Below, in pieces: positions 35,205 through 43,013 of a stretch of DNA of 48,241 bases (position 1 is the first letter of the stretch; every line of letters starts with the position of its first letter). The position numbers and the translations under genes were made by a program. The stretch is from Duganella phyllosphaerae (GTDB taxonomy: Bacteria; Pseudomonadota; Gammaproteobacteria; Burkholderiales; Burkholderiaceae_D): assembly GCF_001758785.1 (NCBI RefSeq), contig NZ_LROM01000052.1:1-48241 (forward strand), written 5' to 3'. The notes under the pieces are model-generated. The model was not told the DNA's origin. It was given only the letters and a program-made list of their open reading frames with translations, and made no database searches.

Positions 35205-36242
35205 ATGCAAATCCCGTCACCATCGACTCCCCCCGTCATTGTCGCCGGCAATGGCGGCAATGCCAGCGCGGTCGACGGCACCGCCCTCGGGCTCAACGGC
35301 GAGAAAGCAGCCACTGCCACGCCGGTCAACCCCACGCCCACCGCTGCGGCACCGCTGCGGCGCGGCCTCAACAATTGGGACCAGCCGCTCCAGCGCGACA
35401 TTTCCGGCGCCCAGCAGGCGCTCGATTTCCTCGAGCAGAGTGCTGGCCAGCTGCGCAGCCTGAAGGCCGACCTCAGCGCACGCCTGGCCAACCGCCAGCG
35501 CGCCGACGGCAACCTGGAAAGCAATGTGCGCCAGTTCGGCAACACCTGGCGCAGCCGGTCGGTGGCCTCGGGCGGTACACTGGACTCCCAGCTCAATTTC
35601 AGCAACGAGAACACCCGCACCCGCTTTACCGTGCGCGGCATGAACGTGGCCAATCTGCGCCAGGGCGGACGCGAGGTGCTGGCGCTGTCGCTGGGCGGCC
35701 AGAACCTGCGCTCGGTGGTGCTGGAACCGGGCATGAACGACCAGCAGATCGCCCTGCGCTTCGACGATGCGCTGGCGCCGGCCGGCGTGCGCGTCAAGCT
35801 GGCCGAAGATGGCCAACTGGAATTTTCGGCAGCGGAAAACGAGTTCGCGGCCATCCGCGACAGCCTGGCCGTGCAGGGCAACGGCCAGCGCTTTCCTGCC
35901 GGCCAGCTCAACCGCCTGCGCGCCGAGCCGGAAACCCCTGTCATCGAACCCGACACTTGGCAGACCAGCGACGCCGAAGGTTTGCGCGCGACCTTGCAGC
36001 AAGTGCTGCAAGCGCTGGCGCAGGTGGAAAAATCGATCGCCTCGGTGCGCTCGGCACTGGGCCAGGCCAATGCGCGCGTGAGCAGCACGGCGCCGAACAT
36101 CTCCACCGAGGGCATGGAACTGGTGGCCGACAAGTTTGTCGATACCGCCCAGCAGCCCGGCTACCAGTCCTTGTTGTCGATCACGTCGGCGTTGTCGGGA
36201 ATCAGCCGCGAACGGGTGGTATCGCTGTTGCGCCTGCGTTAG
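35205..36242 (+). CDS. LafW-like hypothetical flagellar protein
   Basis: 345 aa, starting 12 bases after flgL and so probably the end of its operon. I recognise no named domain. An N-terminal Pro/Ala/Thr-rich 50 residues is followed by a helical segment (about 60-100) and a beta-rich middle (LNFSNENTRTRFTVRGMNVA). A long C-terminal helix pair follows (LQQVLQALAQVEKSIASVRS). The helix-beta-helix layout and absence of Cys recall hook-associated proteins. In Flag-2 loci the gene after lfgL is lafW, called hook-associated. Identity with LafW is inferred from position and layout. Overlaps the next gene, convergent, by 4 bases. Confidence 0.55.
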   Translation: MQIPSPSTPPVIVAGNGGNASAVDGTALGLNGEKAATATPVNPTPTAAAPLRRGLNNWDQPLQRDISGAQQALDFLEQSAGQLRSLKADLSARLANRQRADGNLESNVRQFGNTWRSRSVASGGTLDSQLNFSNENTRTRFTVRGMNVANLRQGGREVLALSLGGQNLRSVVLEPGMNDQQIALRFDDALAPAGVRVKLAEDGQLEFSAAENEFAAIRDSLAVQGNGQRFPAGQLNRLRAEPETPVIEPDTWQTSDAEGLRATLQQVLQALAQVEKSIASVRSALGQANARVSSTAPNISTEGMELVADKFVDTAQQPGYQSLLSITSALSGISRERVVSLLRLR

Positions 36243-38434
36243 GAACCGATCATGGTTTTCAGGCCGCGCTGCGCCAGCGCGGTGAACTCGGGCGCAGCCA
36301 TCGGCTGCGCATAGATATATCCTTGGGCAAAATCGCATCCCGCCAGTTCCAGCAAATGGCTTTGCGCCGCTGTTTCCACCCCTTCCGCCACCACCCGCAA
36401 GCCGAGCCGGTGCGCCATCAGGATCAGCGCCTCGCACATGGCCAGGTCGCCGCTGTCGCTGGCCAGGTGCTGGATGAAGCTGTGGTCGAGCTTGAGCAAG
36501 TCGATGCCGAAATGCTTGAGGTGCGCCAGCGACGAATAACCGGTGCCAAAGTTGTCGAGCGCCACCTGCACGCCCATCTCGCGCAACTCGCGCAAGCGGT
36601 CCGCCACCTGCGTGTTCTTGTCCAGCAACACCCGCTCGGTAATTTCGAGCACCAGGCTGCGCGGCGCCAGCCCCAGTTCGGCCGCGTAGCGCAGCCAGCC
36701 CGCGTACAGCGCCGCGTCGCCGCGAAACTGCGCCGACGACTGGTTGATGCCGACCTGGAAGCCGGCGCCGATCTCGTCCTGCCACAGTCGCGCCTGGCGC
36801 GCAGCCTGGCGGAACACCCAGTCGCCGATCTCCATCATCAGGCCACCCGATTCGGCAAACGGTAAAAAGTCGCCCGGCGCCAGCAGTCCGCGCTGCGGAT
36901 GGCGCCAGCGCAGCAACGCTTCGGCGCGCTGGACGCCGCCGGTGCGCAGGTTGACGATCGGCTGGTAATGCAGTTCCAGCTCGCCGTGGGCCAGCGCAGC
37001 GCGCAAATCGAGCGTGACCTGCTGGCGCGCCTGCGCCGCCTGCTGCAGGTCGGCCGTGAAATAACTGTAGCGGCAACGCCGGCTTTGCTTGGCCGCGTAC
37101 ATGGCCTGGTCGGCATTGCGCACCAGGTCCTCGGGCGAGACCGCGTCGGCCGGGAATACCGAGATGCCGATGCTGGCCGAAACCGCCGGATTGGCCGCCC
37201 CCAGCGCAAACGGCGCCTGCAAACGGGTGACGATGGCCTGGGCAATGCGCTCGACGCCGTTCATGCTCTCGAGCGCGGTGAGGATGACGGTAAACTCGTC
37301 ACCGCCCAGCCGCGCCACGGTGTCGGTGCCGCGCACGCAGGCGGCGATGCGGCGCGCCGCCTCGACCAGCAGCGCGTCGCCCTGGTCATGGCCGAGCGTG
37401 TCGTTGACCTGCTTGAAGCCGTCGAGATCGATGAACAGCAGCGCCAGCAAGGTGCCTTCGCGGCGCGCCTTTTTCACCTCTTGCCCCAGCCGGTCCTGGA
37501 ACATGTGGCGGTTGGGCAGCGCCGTCAGGGTATCGAAATTGGCCTGCTGCCAGATCAGCTCGGCGGAGGCGCGGCTGTCGGTGATGTCGGACACCAGCGC
37601 CAGTGCGCCCAGGTAGGCGCCAGTGGCATCGAATATCGGGTTGGTGGCCAGCGTGACCCACAGCTCGCCGCCGTCGCGGCGCAGGAACTTGAATTCGTGG
37701 CGCTCGGCCTCGGCCCCCCGGCGCTGGCGGCTGGCAATATTGCGCTCGAGGATGGCGCGGCCTTCATCGTCCATGAAGGCGACCAGCGGCTGGTCGAGCA
37801 TGTCTTCGATGGCATAGCCGAGCATGTGCGCCATCTTGGGGTTGACGAAGCTGGTGCGGGCGTTGGCATCGATTTCCCAGATGCCCTCCTCGGCGCAATG
37901 AACGATGCGGCGCAAGCGCTCCTCGCTGCGCTCGAGCGCGGCCAGCTTGCCTTCGGCCGGTTCCAGCTGCACCCGCAGCGCCTGGCCGCTGCGCTCGGCG
38001 CAGGCGCGCAGCGTGATCGCCACGCCCTGCTGGTGAACGTTGGCGCCGCGCGCCAGTTGCAGGTCGCAGCGCTGCGGCGCGGCGTGATTGAAGGCGGCGC
38101 GCACAAAGCGGTCGAAGTCGTCAAGAAAGCGCGGCGCGACGAAATGGCGCAGCGCCAGGCGCTCGGGATTGCTGCGCGGCACGCCCAACAGCTCGGCGCC
38201 GCTCACGTTCATTTGCAGGATGGTGGTGTCCAGGCCCAGCACACAATAGCCGACCGGGGCCAGCAGGTACAACTCGTCGAAGAACGACTGTTCGGCGTCG
38301 GCGTCGGCCTGGGCAGTGTGGGCCAAGGAGCCGGCCGCAGGCGGCTGCGGCAATACGGCAAAACCAGGTAACAGGCCGGCTTGCTCGCCGGACATCAACG
38401 GCGCACGCCGCTGATCGATGGTGACTTTCTGCAT
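36239..38434 (-). CDS. PAS-PAS-GGDEF-EAL c-di-GMP signalling protein
   Basis: 731 aa, soluble, with no membrane segment. A PAS-like domain covers about residues 50-130 and a clear PAS/PAC about 170-290. GGDEF follows at 377-381, with an inhibitory I-site RGTD at 368-371. The EAL domain begins with AEALLRW (E505). The cyclase motif is intact. In the EAL half the DDFGTG motif reads DNFGTG (N628), whereas the other motifs (INQSSAQF, EITER, KLD, EGVE) are present. Start ATG has GGGAGA upstream. Lying next to the flagellar locus, it may set the motility-to-biofilm balance; that is inference. Confidence 0.95.
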   Translation of the reverse strand: MQKVTIDQRRAPLMSGEQAGLLPGFAVLPQPPAAGSLAHTAQADADAEQSFFDELYLLAPVGYCVLGLDTTILQMNVSGAELLGVPRSNPERLALRHFVAPRFLDDFDRFVRAAFNHAAPQRCDLQLARGANVHQQGVAITLRACAERSGQALRVQLEPAEGKLAALERSEERLRRIVHCAEEGIWEIDANARTSFVNPKMAHMLGYAIEDMLDQPLVAFMDDEGRAILERNIASRQRRGAEAERHEFKFLRRDGGELWVTLATNPIFDATGAYLGALALVSDITDSRASAELIWQQANFDTLTALPNRHMFQDRLGQEVKKARREGTLLALLFIDLDGFKQVNDTLGHDQGDALLVEAARRIAACVRGTDTVARLGGDEFTVILTALESMNGVERIAQAIVTRLQAPFALGAANPAVSASIGISVFPADAVSPEDLVRNADQAMYAAKQSRRCRYSYFTADLQQAAQARQQVTLDLRAALAHGELELHYQPIVNLRTGGVQRAEALLRWRHPQRGLLAPGDFLPFAESGGLMMEIGDWVFRQAARQARLWQDEIGAGFQVGINQSSAQFRGDAALYAGWLRYAAELGLAPRSLVLEITERVLLDKNTQVADRLRELREMGVQVALDNFGTGYSSLAHLKHFGIDLLKLDHSFIQHLASDSGDLAMCEALILMAHRLGLRVVAEGVETAAQSHLLELAGCDFAQGYIYAQPMAAPEFTALAQRGLKTMIGS

Positions 38435-38554
38435 ACTCTCCCTTTGCCATGCTTCCAGGAACGACTTGGAACTAGCCTAGCATTGTCATTAAGGGATGTC
38501 GAGAAAACATCAATTGTTCGTTACAGTCACGCTGCAACCGTTGTCAGCGCGCCA

Positions 38555-38998
38555 TTACCAGGCCGCGCCCATGCGGCGCCGGCCGAAGTTGTGACCGACG
38601 ACCAGGATCGAACTGGCGATCAGGCTGGACAGGCCGATCATCAACTGGATCAGCTTGTCGTCGGGCAGCACCCAGATCGAGCCGGGCGGCGCGTCGGCCA
38701 CGTTGGCGGCAGCCATGATCAGCGGCGCTACCCATTCGGCTTCGGGCGTGACATCGAGGATCAGGGCGCCGTCCTGGGTGGTGTGCAAATAGATTTCGCC
38801 GCCGGCGTCGAGCGTGAAGCACACGCCGTAGCCGGTTTCGTGCGGGGCGATGTGTTCCTGCAGACTCAGGTTATGTTCGGCGATCCACAATTCGACGTCG
38901 GCCGGGGTTTCCAGGCCGCTCCACGGCACCGGCCGAAAGCGCGGGCGCTCGCTGCTGTTTTGCTGATTTTGATGGTCTTGCTGGTCTTGCTTGTTCAA
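38555..38998 (-). CDS. conserved hypothetical small protein
   Basis: 147 aa that I do not recognise. The N-terminal 20 residues are very rich in Gln, Asn and Asp. A compact middle follows (about 30-115, with TGYGVCFTLDAGGEIYLHTT). The C terminus has one hydrophobic stretch (LMIGLSSLIASSILVVGHNF, about 120-140) that could be a membrane anchor. It lies 57 bases downstream of the peptidase gene on the same strand and may share its transcript. Confidence 0.65.
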   Translation of the reverse strand: MNKQDQQDHQNQQNSSERPRFRPVPWSGLETPADVELWIAEHNLSLQEHIAPHETGYGVCFTLDAGGEIYLHTTQDGALILDVTPEAEWVAPLIMAAANVADAPPGSIWVLPDDKLIQLMIGLSSLIASSILVVGHNFGRRRMGAAW

Positions 38999-39055
38999 TC
39001 TGAACTTCCTGTGCGGTCACCAAGGCGCCAGTGTACCCGATCGACGGCGCCGCCG

Positions 39056-39820
39056 TCAGCCCTTCCAGGTGCGATTGAGGCCGGTGTCGGCGTGGATCCA
39101 GCCGCCGCGCGGGCCGCCGCGGTAGTAGAAACCAACACCGCCCTGGCGGAAGCTTTTCACCAGGCCGCCGAGCACTTCCTCGTTGAGGTTGACGATGCGG
39201 ATGTCGGCAGCGCGGCCCACCATGTGCAGCGACTGGCGCGCGGCAGGTACGCCCGCTTCGCGCAATTTCTGGTTCGACGCCGGGGTGCGGTAGCCGGACA
39301 GGATTTCCAGCGGCGTGTCGATGCCGAAGCGGCGCACGAACGCTTGCGCACCCCACAGGGTTTCTAACAGCTTGGGGTCGATCTTGGCGGTTTCCTTGCC
39401 GTTGACGTCGCGCAGCAGGTGGCACAGGTCCTGGTAGGCGGAGTCGATCACTTCGCCGTCGCGCCAGTACAGCAGCTTGGCGCGCTCGTTGCTGGCCGGG
39501 CGATAGACCTCGATGGTGCGCGGGCGCAGCCAGAATTCCAGGTCCAGCGCCTGGGCGTCGAAAATGTCGGGCGGCGGCGCCAGCTCGCTGCTTTTGCCCG
39601 AGGGCGCCGACTGCTGCGATGCGTGCGGCATGGCCGACGCGGTCTTCGAATCGGTGATGATCGCCGGACCGGTTGGACGCGTTACCGCTTTGGGCGGTTT
39701 GGCGGCGGCGGTGGTGGTCTGGCGCGGGCTGCTGGTGCCGCAGCCGATCAATGGCAGCGCCAGCACGCTCGCTGCCGTCATTCCGAAACCCTGCTGTAAA
39801 AAATCTCTGCGCGAAGCCAT
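39056..39820 (-). CDS. DUF882/YcbK-type murein peptidase, predicted Tat lipoprotein
   Basis: 254 aa. N terminus MASRRDFLQQGFGMTAASVL has a twin-arginine motif (SRRDFL) and ends in a lipobox LIGC (Cys27). The C-terminal domain (about 125-250) has the M15-like zinc ligands of the YcbK/MepK family: SLHMVGRAADI (His and Asp) and WIHADTG (His). MepK of E. coli is a murein endopeptidase that cuts 3-3 crosslinks; the same reaction here is inferred. A conserved ILSGYRTPASNQ precedes the metal site. Confidence 0.88.
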   Translation of the reverse strand: MASRRDFLQQGFGMTAASVLALPLIGCGTSSPRQTTTAAAKPPKAVTRPTGPAIITDSKTASAMPHASQQSAPSGKSSELAPPPDIFDAQALDLEFWLRPRTIEVYRPASNERAKLLYWRDGEVIDSAYQDLCHLLRDVNGKETAKIDPKLLETLWGAQAFVRRFGIDTPLEILSGYRTPASNQKLREAGVPAARQSLHMVGRAADIRIVNLNEEVLGGLVKSFRQGGVGFYYRGGPRGGWIHADTGLNRTWKG

Positions 39821-40008
39821 GGTACATCCGTGATAAGTGATAGGGGCACTATAACTGATGCAGGGGGAAATAAAAAAGCGCGCACGGATCGATTTACTGC
39901 CTCGGAGACCGGAATCGACAAGTCTTAAGCGAGAATTAAGGCAATGCTAAGTCTCCTGCAAGGTTCGGGCGTCTGGTGAAGTCACCCGCTAGCCAACGCC
40001 ATCAGAAC

Positions 40009-40118
40009 CGTCATCCTCGCGAACGCGGGGATCCATGCTGAGCCCACGCGCCGTTGGCTTGCTGCGAAGCGGTCACTGATCAACGCTTCTATGGATCCCC
40101 GCCTTCGCGGGGATGACG
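40009..40118. repeat. inverted pair of REP-like palindromes
   Basis: Two copies of a GTCATCC-CGCGAA-GCGGGGATCC-type hairpin element, one at 40009-40036 and one at 40091-40118, in opposite orientation 54 bases apart. Each folds on its own and the two can pair with each other. The related but shorter hairpin at 31165 is in the flgH-flgI gap. Such paired REPs are often mobilised by RAYT transposases; none is in the window. Confidence 0.8.
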
Positions 40119-40120
40119 GA

Positions 40121-40435
40121 TTGGCGGTCCCTGGATGTGGTGGCTGCTTCGCCCGGCGCGGATTGGCGGCCCAGGCTGCGGCGGACTGTGGTGCTGCTTC
40201 GCACGGCGCGGATTGACGGTCCCTGGCTGCGGCGGCCTGCGGTGGCGGCTTAGCACCGTGCGGATTGGCGGTCCCTGGCTGCGGCGGCCTGCGGTGGCGG
40301 CTTAGTACCGTGCGGATTGACGGTCCCTGGCTGCGGCGGCCTGCGGTGGGGGCTTCGCACCGTGCGGATTGGCGATCCGAGGCTGCGGCGGCTTGCGATG
40401 GCAGCTGCGCACCGTGCAGGTTGGCGGTCTCAGGC
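40121..40435. repeat. tandem array of 52-base repeats
   Basis: Six head-to-tail units, starting at 40121, 40163, 40213, 40265, 40317 and 40369; a seventh, degenerate unit starts at 40421 and runs into the end of the EAL gene. Units 3-6 are exactly 52 bases; the first two are shortened (42 and 50). Units 3, 4 and 5 differ at only a few positions. Typical segment: TTGGCGGTCCCTGGCTGCGG. Since 52 is not a multiple of 3, the array is not a coding repeat. Confidence 0.9.
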
Positions 40436-41293
40436 TCAGGCTGCGGCGGCTTGCGGTTGCGGTGCCGCGCCGGCCAGGGTTGCGCTCGGTTCGTCGAGCA
40501 GATAGCCCTGGCCCAGCAGCGGCGCCCCGGCCGCTGCGCCCAGTTCGCGCAGGGTTTGCAGCGCCTGGTCGCTCTCGATGCGCTTGAACACCACGGCCAC
40601 CCCGGCCTCTTGCGTGCGGCGCAACAGCGCCAGCAGCCCGTCGGTATAGTGCAGCACCCGGGTATCGAACTTGAATACGTCTGGCCGCAAGCGGTCGAGG
40701 ATGCCGATGGCGTCCTGCGCGCTGTCGACGTTGACGGCAAAGCGGAAGCCGTTGCGGCGGTAGTTGTCGGAAACATAGTTGAGCAGCCAGCCCTGCTGCG
40801 GCGTGGCGACCGGCAATTGCAGCACCACGCGCGCCAGCGGCAACTCGAGCGCATCGAGTATGCGGCGGAAGGCGTGGCCGTGGTTGCTGCTCACCGCGCT
40901 GAGCAGCCGGTCATGCACATTCAGGTACAGGTCGGCCGCCGCATTGGGCGCACTGTCGGCCTGGCGGAAGAAATTGATCGAATGGAGCATGCGGCACAGG
41001 CGGTCGAGTTCGATCGACTCATTGTCGCTGGCCGCGTGGTCGAGCAGCTTCCACAGGGACAAGCCGCGGTCCTGGGCCGAGACGCTGCGCGCCAGCCCCT
41101 CGTAAGCGGCAACCGCGCCGCTGTCCAGCGCCCGGATCGGCTGGAAGGCGCTACTCATGGTGCAATTGAAAAACCGGCCCTGCGCCCTGCCCTCGTGATC
41201 GAGCCAGATGCTCGAGGTCTCGCCGGCGGCGCCGGCAGCGCAGGTGGCGCCGGAGAGGCGCGTCAGGTATTTTTGCAAGATAGGGAATGACAT
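40436..41293 (-). CDS. degenerate EAL-domain protein
   Basis: 285 aa from the ATG at 41293, which has GAGGA upstream. A single EAL-fold domain spans about residues 45-270. Most catalytic positions are lost. EAL reads EGL (65-67), the ExTE glutamate is replaced in VVLQLP (Q159), DDFG is replaced by VNVD (187-190), and the first Glu of EGVE is Lys237. Asn125, Lys208-Phe-Asp210 and the late QG remain. It is unlikely to hydrolyse c-di-GMP and could bind it or act by protein contact, as the degenerate EAL protein YdiV does on FlhDC. The last residues (PQPQAAAA) come from the edge of the tandem array. Confidence 0.88.
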   Translation of the reverse strand: MSFPILQKYLTRLSGATCAAGAAGETSSIWLDHEGRAQGRFFNCTMSSAFQPIRALDSGAVAAYEGLARSVSAQDRGLSLWKLLDHAASDNESIELDRLCRMLHSINFFRQADSAPNAAADLYLNVHDRLLSAVSSNHGHAFRRILDALELPLARVVLQLPVATPQQGWLLNYVSDNYRRNGFRFAVNVDSAQDAIGILDRLRPDVFKFDTRVLHYTDGLLALLRRTQEAGVAVVFKRIESDQALQTLRELGAAAGAPLLGQGYLLDEPSATLAGAAPQPQAAAA

Positions 41294-41444
41294 GGAAATC
41301 CTCGGCAACGACACAATACCGACAGCGTAGGCGTGCGCCCGGCAAAGCTGAACGAATGCTTTCAGCTATGGATATGCCAAAACATTCCTTTCAGCCCAAC
41401 AGTGCGCCCGCTATCGTTGTTCATCTCATTGATTTTGGTATGCC

Positions 41445-42251
41445 ATGTGTCAGCTCCTAGCCATGAACAGCAGCAAACCGGCAGCGGTCGATTTTTCGTT
41501 CGCAGGCTTCGCCGAGCGCGGCGGCCGTACCGGCGAACATCGGGACGGCTGGGGCGTGGCCATCCACACCGCCGACGGCTGCCGGCTGGTGACCGATCAC
41601 CTGGCTTCGATCGACTCGCCGCTGGCATTGCAATTTCGCCAGCAGCCGGTCAAGGCCAGGAACGTGGTGGCGCACATCCGCAAGGCCACCCAGGGCCGCA
41701 TCGCGCTGGAAAACAGCCACCCGTTTACGCGCCAGCTGTGGGGCCGCACCTGGTCGTTCGCCCATAACGGCAACCTGGTGAATTTCGATCCGAACCCCAG
41801 CCTGTATTCGCCGCTGGGCGACACCGACAGCGAACGCGCTTTTTGCCACCTGCTGTCGGGCCTGGCGCTGCGCTTCGGGCAGCAGCCGCCGCGCCACGTG
41901 CTCTACGCCGCGCTGACCATGCTGGCCGGCGAAATCGCCGCGCACGGCACCTTCAATTTCATCCTGTCGAACGGCGAACTGCTGTTCGCCCATTGCAGCA
42001 CCGACCTGCACTACGTGGTGCGCGAATACCCGTTTTCGGTGGCCAAACTCATCGATTGCGACCTGGCCATCGATTTCTCCCAGCACAACCATCTCGACGA
42101 CCGCATCGCCGTCATCGCCACCCAGCCGCTGACCTCCAACGAAAGCTGGATCAAGCTGCAAGCGGGGGAACTGGCGCTGTTCGTGGGAGGCGAGGCGGTG
42201 GGTGCGGCGCCGGTGCGGTGCCGGCGCCAGGAGCTGGCGTTCAGTTACTAA
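41445..42251 (+). CDS. yafJ: YafJ-type class II glutamine amidotransferase
   Basis: 268 aa. The N-terminal Cys2 (after Met removal, the nucleophile) and the motifs HRDGWGVAIH, VVAHIRKATQG and FAHNGNLVNF define the class II amidotransferase fold. Family members are stand-alone and of unsettled role. The ATG at 41445 is fixed by the need for a terminal Cys. Convergent with the acetyltransferase gene, 7 bases apart. Confidence 0.92.
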   Translation: MCQLLAMNSSKPAAVDFSFAGFAERGGRTGEHRDGWGVAIHTADGCRLVTDHLASIDSPLALQFRQQPVKARNVVAHIRKATQGRIALENSHPFTRQLWGRTWSFAHNGNLVNFDPNPSLYSPLGDTDSERAFCHLLSGLALRFGQQPPRHVLYAALTMLAGEIAAHGTFNFILSNGELLFAHCSTDLHYVVREYPFSVAKLIDCDLAIDFSQHNHLDDRIAVIATQPLTSNESWIKLQAGELALFVGGEAVGAAPVRCRRQELAFSY

Positions 42252-42258
42252 AAATTTA

Positions 42259-42807
42259 TTAGTCGGAATTGCAGTTGCAGAAGCGTTTGCGCTTGGTCGC
42301 ATCCGCGCCGGCATCGCCGGACGTATCGAGTTGTTTCCAGAAGAACACCGTTTCCACGCCATACGGCGAGCGGACCTTGCCGGCGTCGGTGTAACCACGG
42401 CTGGCAAAGAAGCCCTGGCCGGTGGCCGTGCTATGCAGCTGCAATGCTTTCATGCCCCAGCACAGCACCTGCTCTTCCACCCGCGCCAGCATGGCCTTGC
42501 CGAGGCCCCGCCGGCGGGCTTCGGGCAGCACGTAGCACAACGCCAGTTTGCCGGCGCCGGTCAGCAGCGCAACGCCGGCGACGACGCCGTCCTGTTCAGC
42601 CACCACGCAGAAATTGGTGGACGAGACAAACCAGCTCTCGACCATTTGCGGTGTTTTATTGCCGAGCCAGGCGTCGAGGATGGCGCGATCATTTTTATGA
42701 TCCAATTCACAGCATTCCGCGATGGAGCGGCGCAACACATTGCACGCCGCTTCCGCGTCTGCCGCCACCGCCACGCGGACCTGGGGGCTATGTATTTCAA
42801 GACTCAT
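42259..42807 (-). CDS. GNAT-family N-acetyltransferase
   Basis: 182 aa. Motif A for acetyl-CoA binding is visible (LCYVLPEARRRGLGKAMLAR, about residues 91-110), followed by the GNAT C-terminal pattern (GQGFFASRGYTDAGK). Substrate unknown. The last 15 or so residues, with Lys/Arg and two Cys, lie beyond the fold. Confidence 0.88.
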   Translation of the reverse strand: MSLEIHSPQVRVAVAADAEAACNVLRRSIAECCELDHKNDRAILDAWLGNKTPQMVESWFVSSTNFCVVAEQDGVVAGVALLTGAGKLALCYVLPEARRRGLGKAMLARVEEQVLCWGMKALQLHSTATGQGFFASRGYTDAGKVRSPYGVETVFFWKQLDTSGDAGADATKRKRFCNCNSD

Positions 42808-43013
42808 GTATGCTCACAAAACATTCCAATAGCAAAAGAAGCGTTGACGGCTTCTCCGTGCTTGAGCGCGACTATACACCAAGCGGCAGATTGAGGTTTG
42901 CGCGCACCTCGGCGGGGTTTCTAAGCATATTACGAAATATTCCTTTCTTTTCTGTATGAAGTTTTACACCATGACGGTGTTCCTTATTACCAAATCTCAT
43001 TAAGAAAGCCATT

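Larger units (their letters stand above)
39821..40435. other. gene-free region with repeats
   Basis: 615 bases between the peptidase gene and the degenerate EAL gene. The first 170 bases are plain and AT-richer, with the likely promoter of the leftward peptidase gene. The rest is the inverted REP-like pair and the 52-base tandem array, listed separately. A minus-strand frame through it (39982-40854) has simple Ala/Pro/Gln/Arg composition and shifts frame relative to the repeat, so I do not call it. Confidence 0.8.

Noticed and set aside
37089..38371. Plus-strand frames across the GGDEF-EAL gene
   Set aside because: Antisense to a protein with clear PAS, GGDEF and EAL motifs.
40121..40435. 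Possible CRISPR array
   Set aside because: Units are contiguous head-to-tail without unique spacers, and no cas gene is present.
39982..40854. 290-aa minus-strand frame through the tandem repeats
   Set aside because: It results from the repeats and the REP hairpin (SSPRRRGS is a typical translated REP), and overlaps the degenerate EAL gene in another frame.
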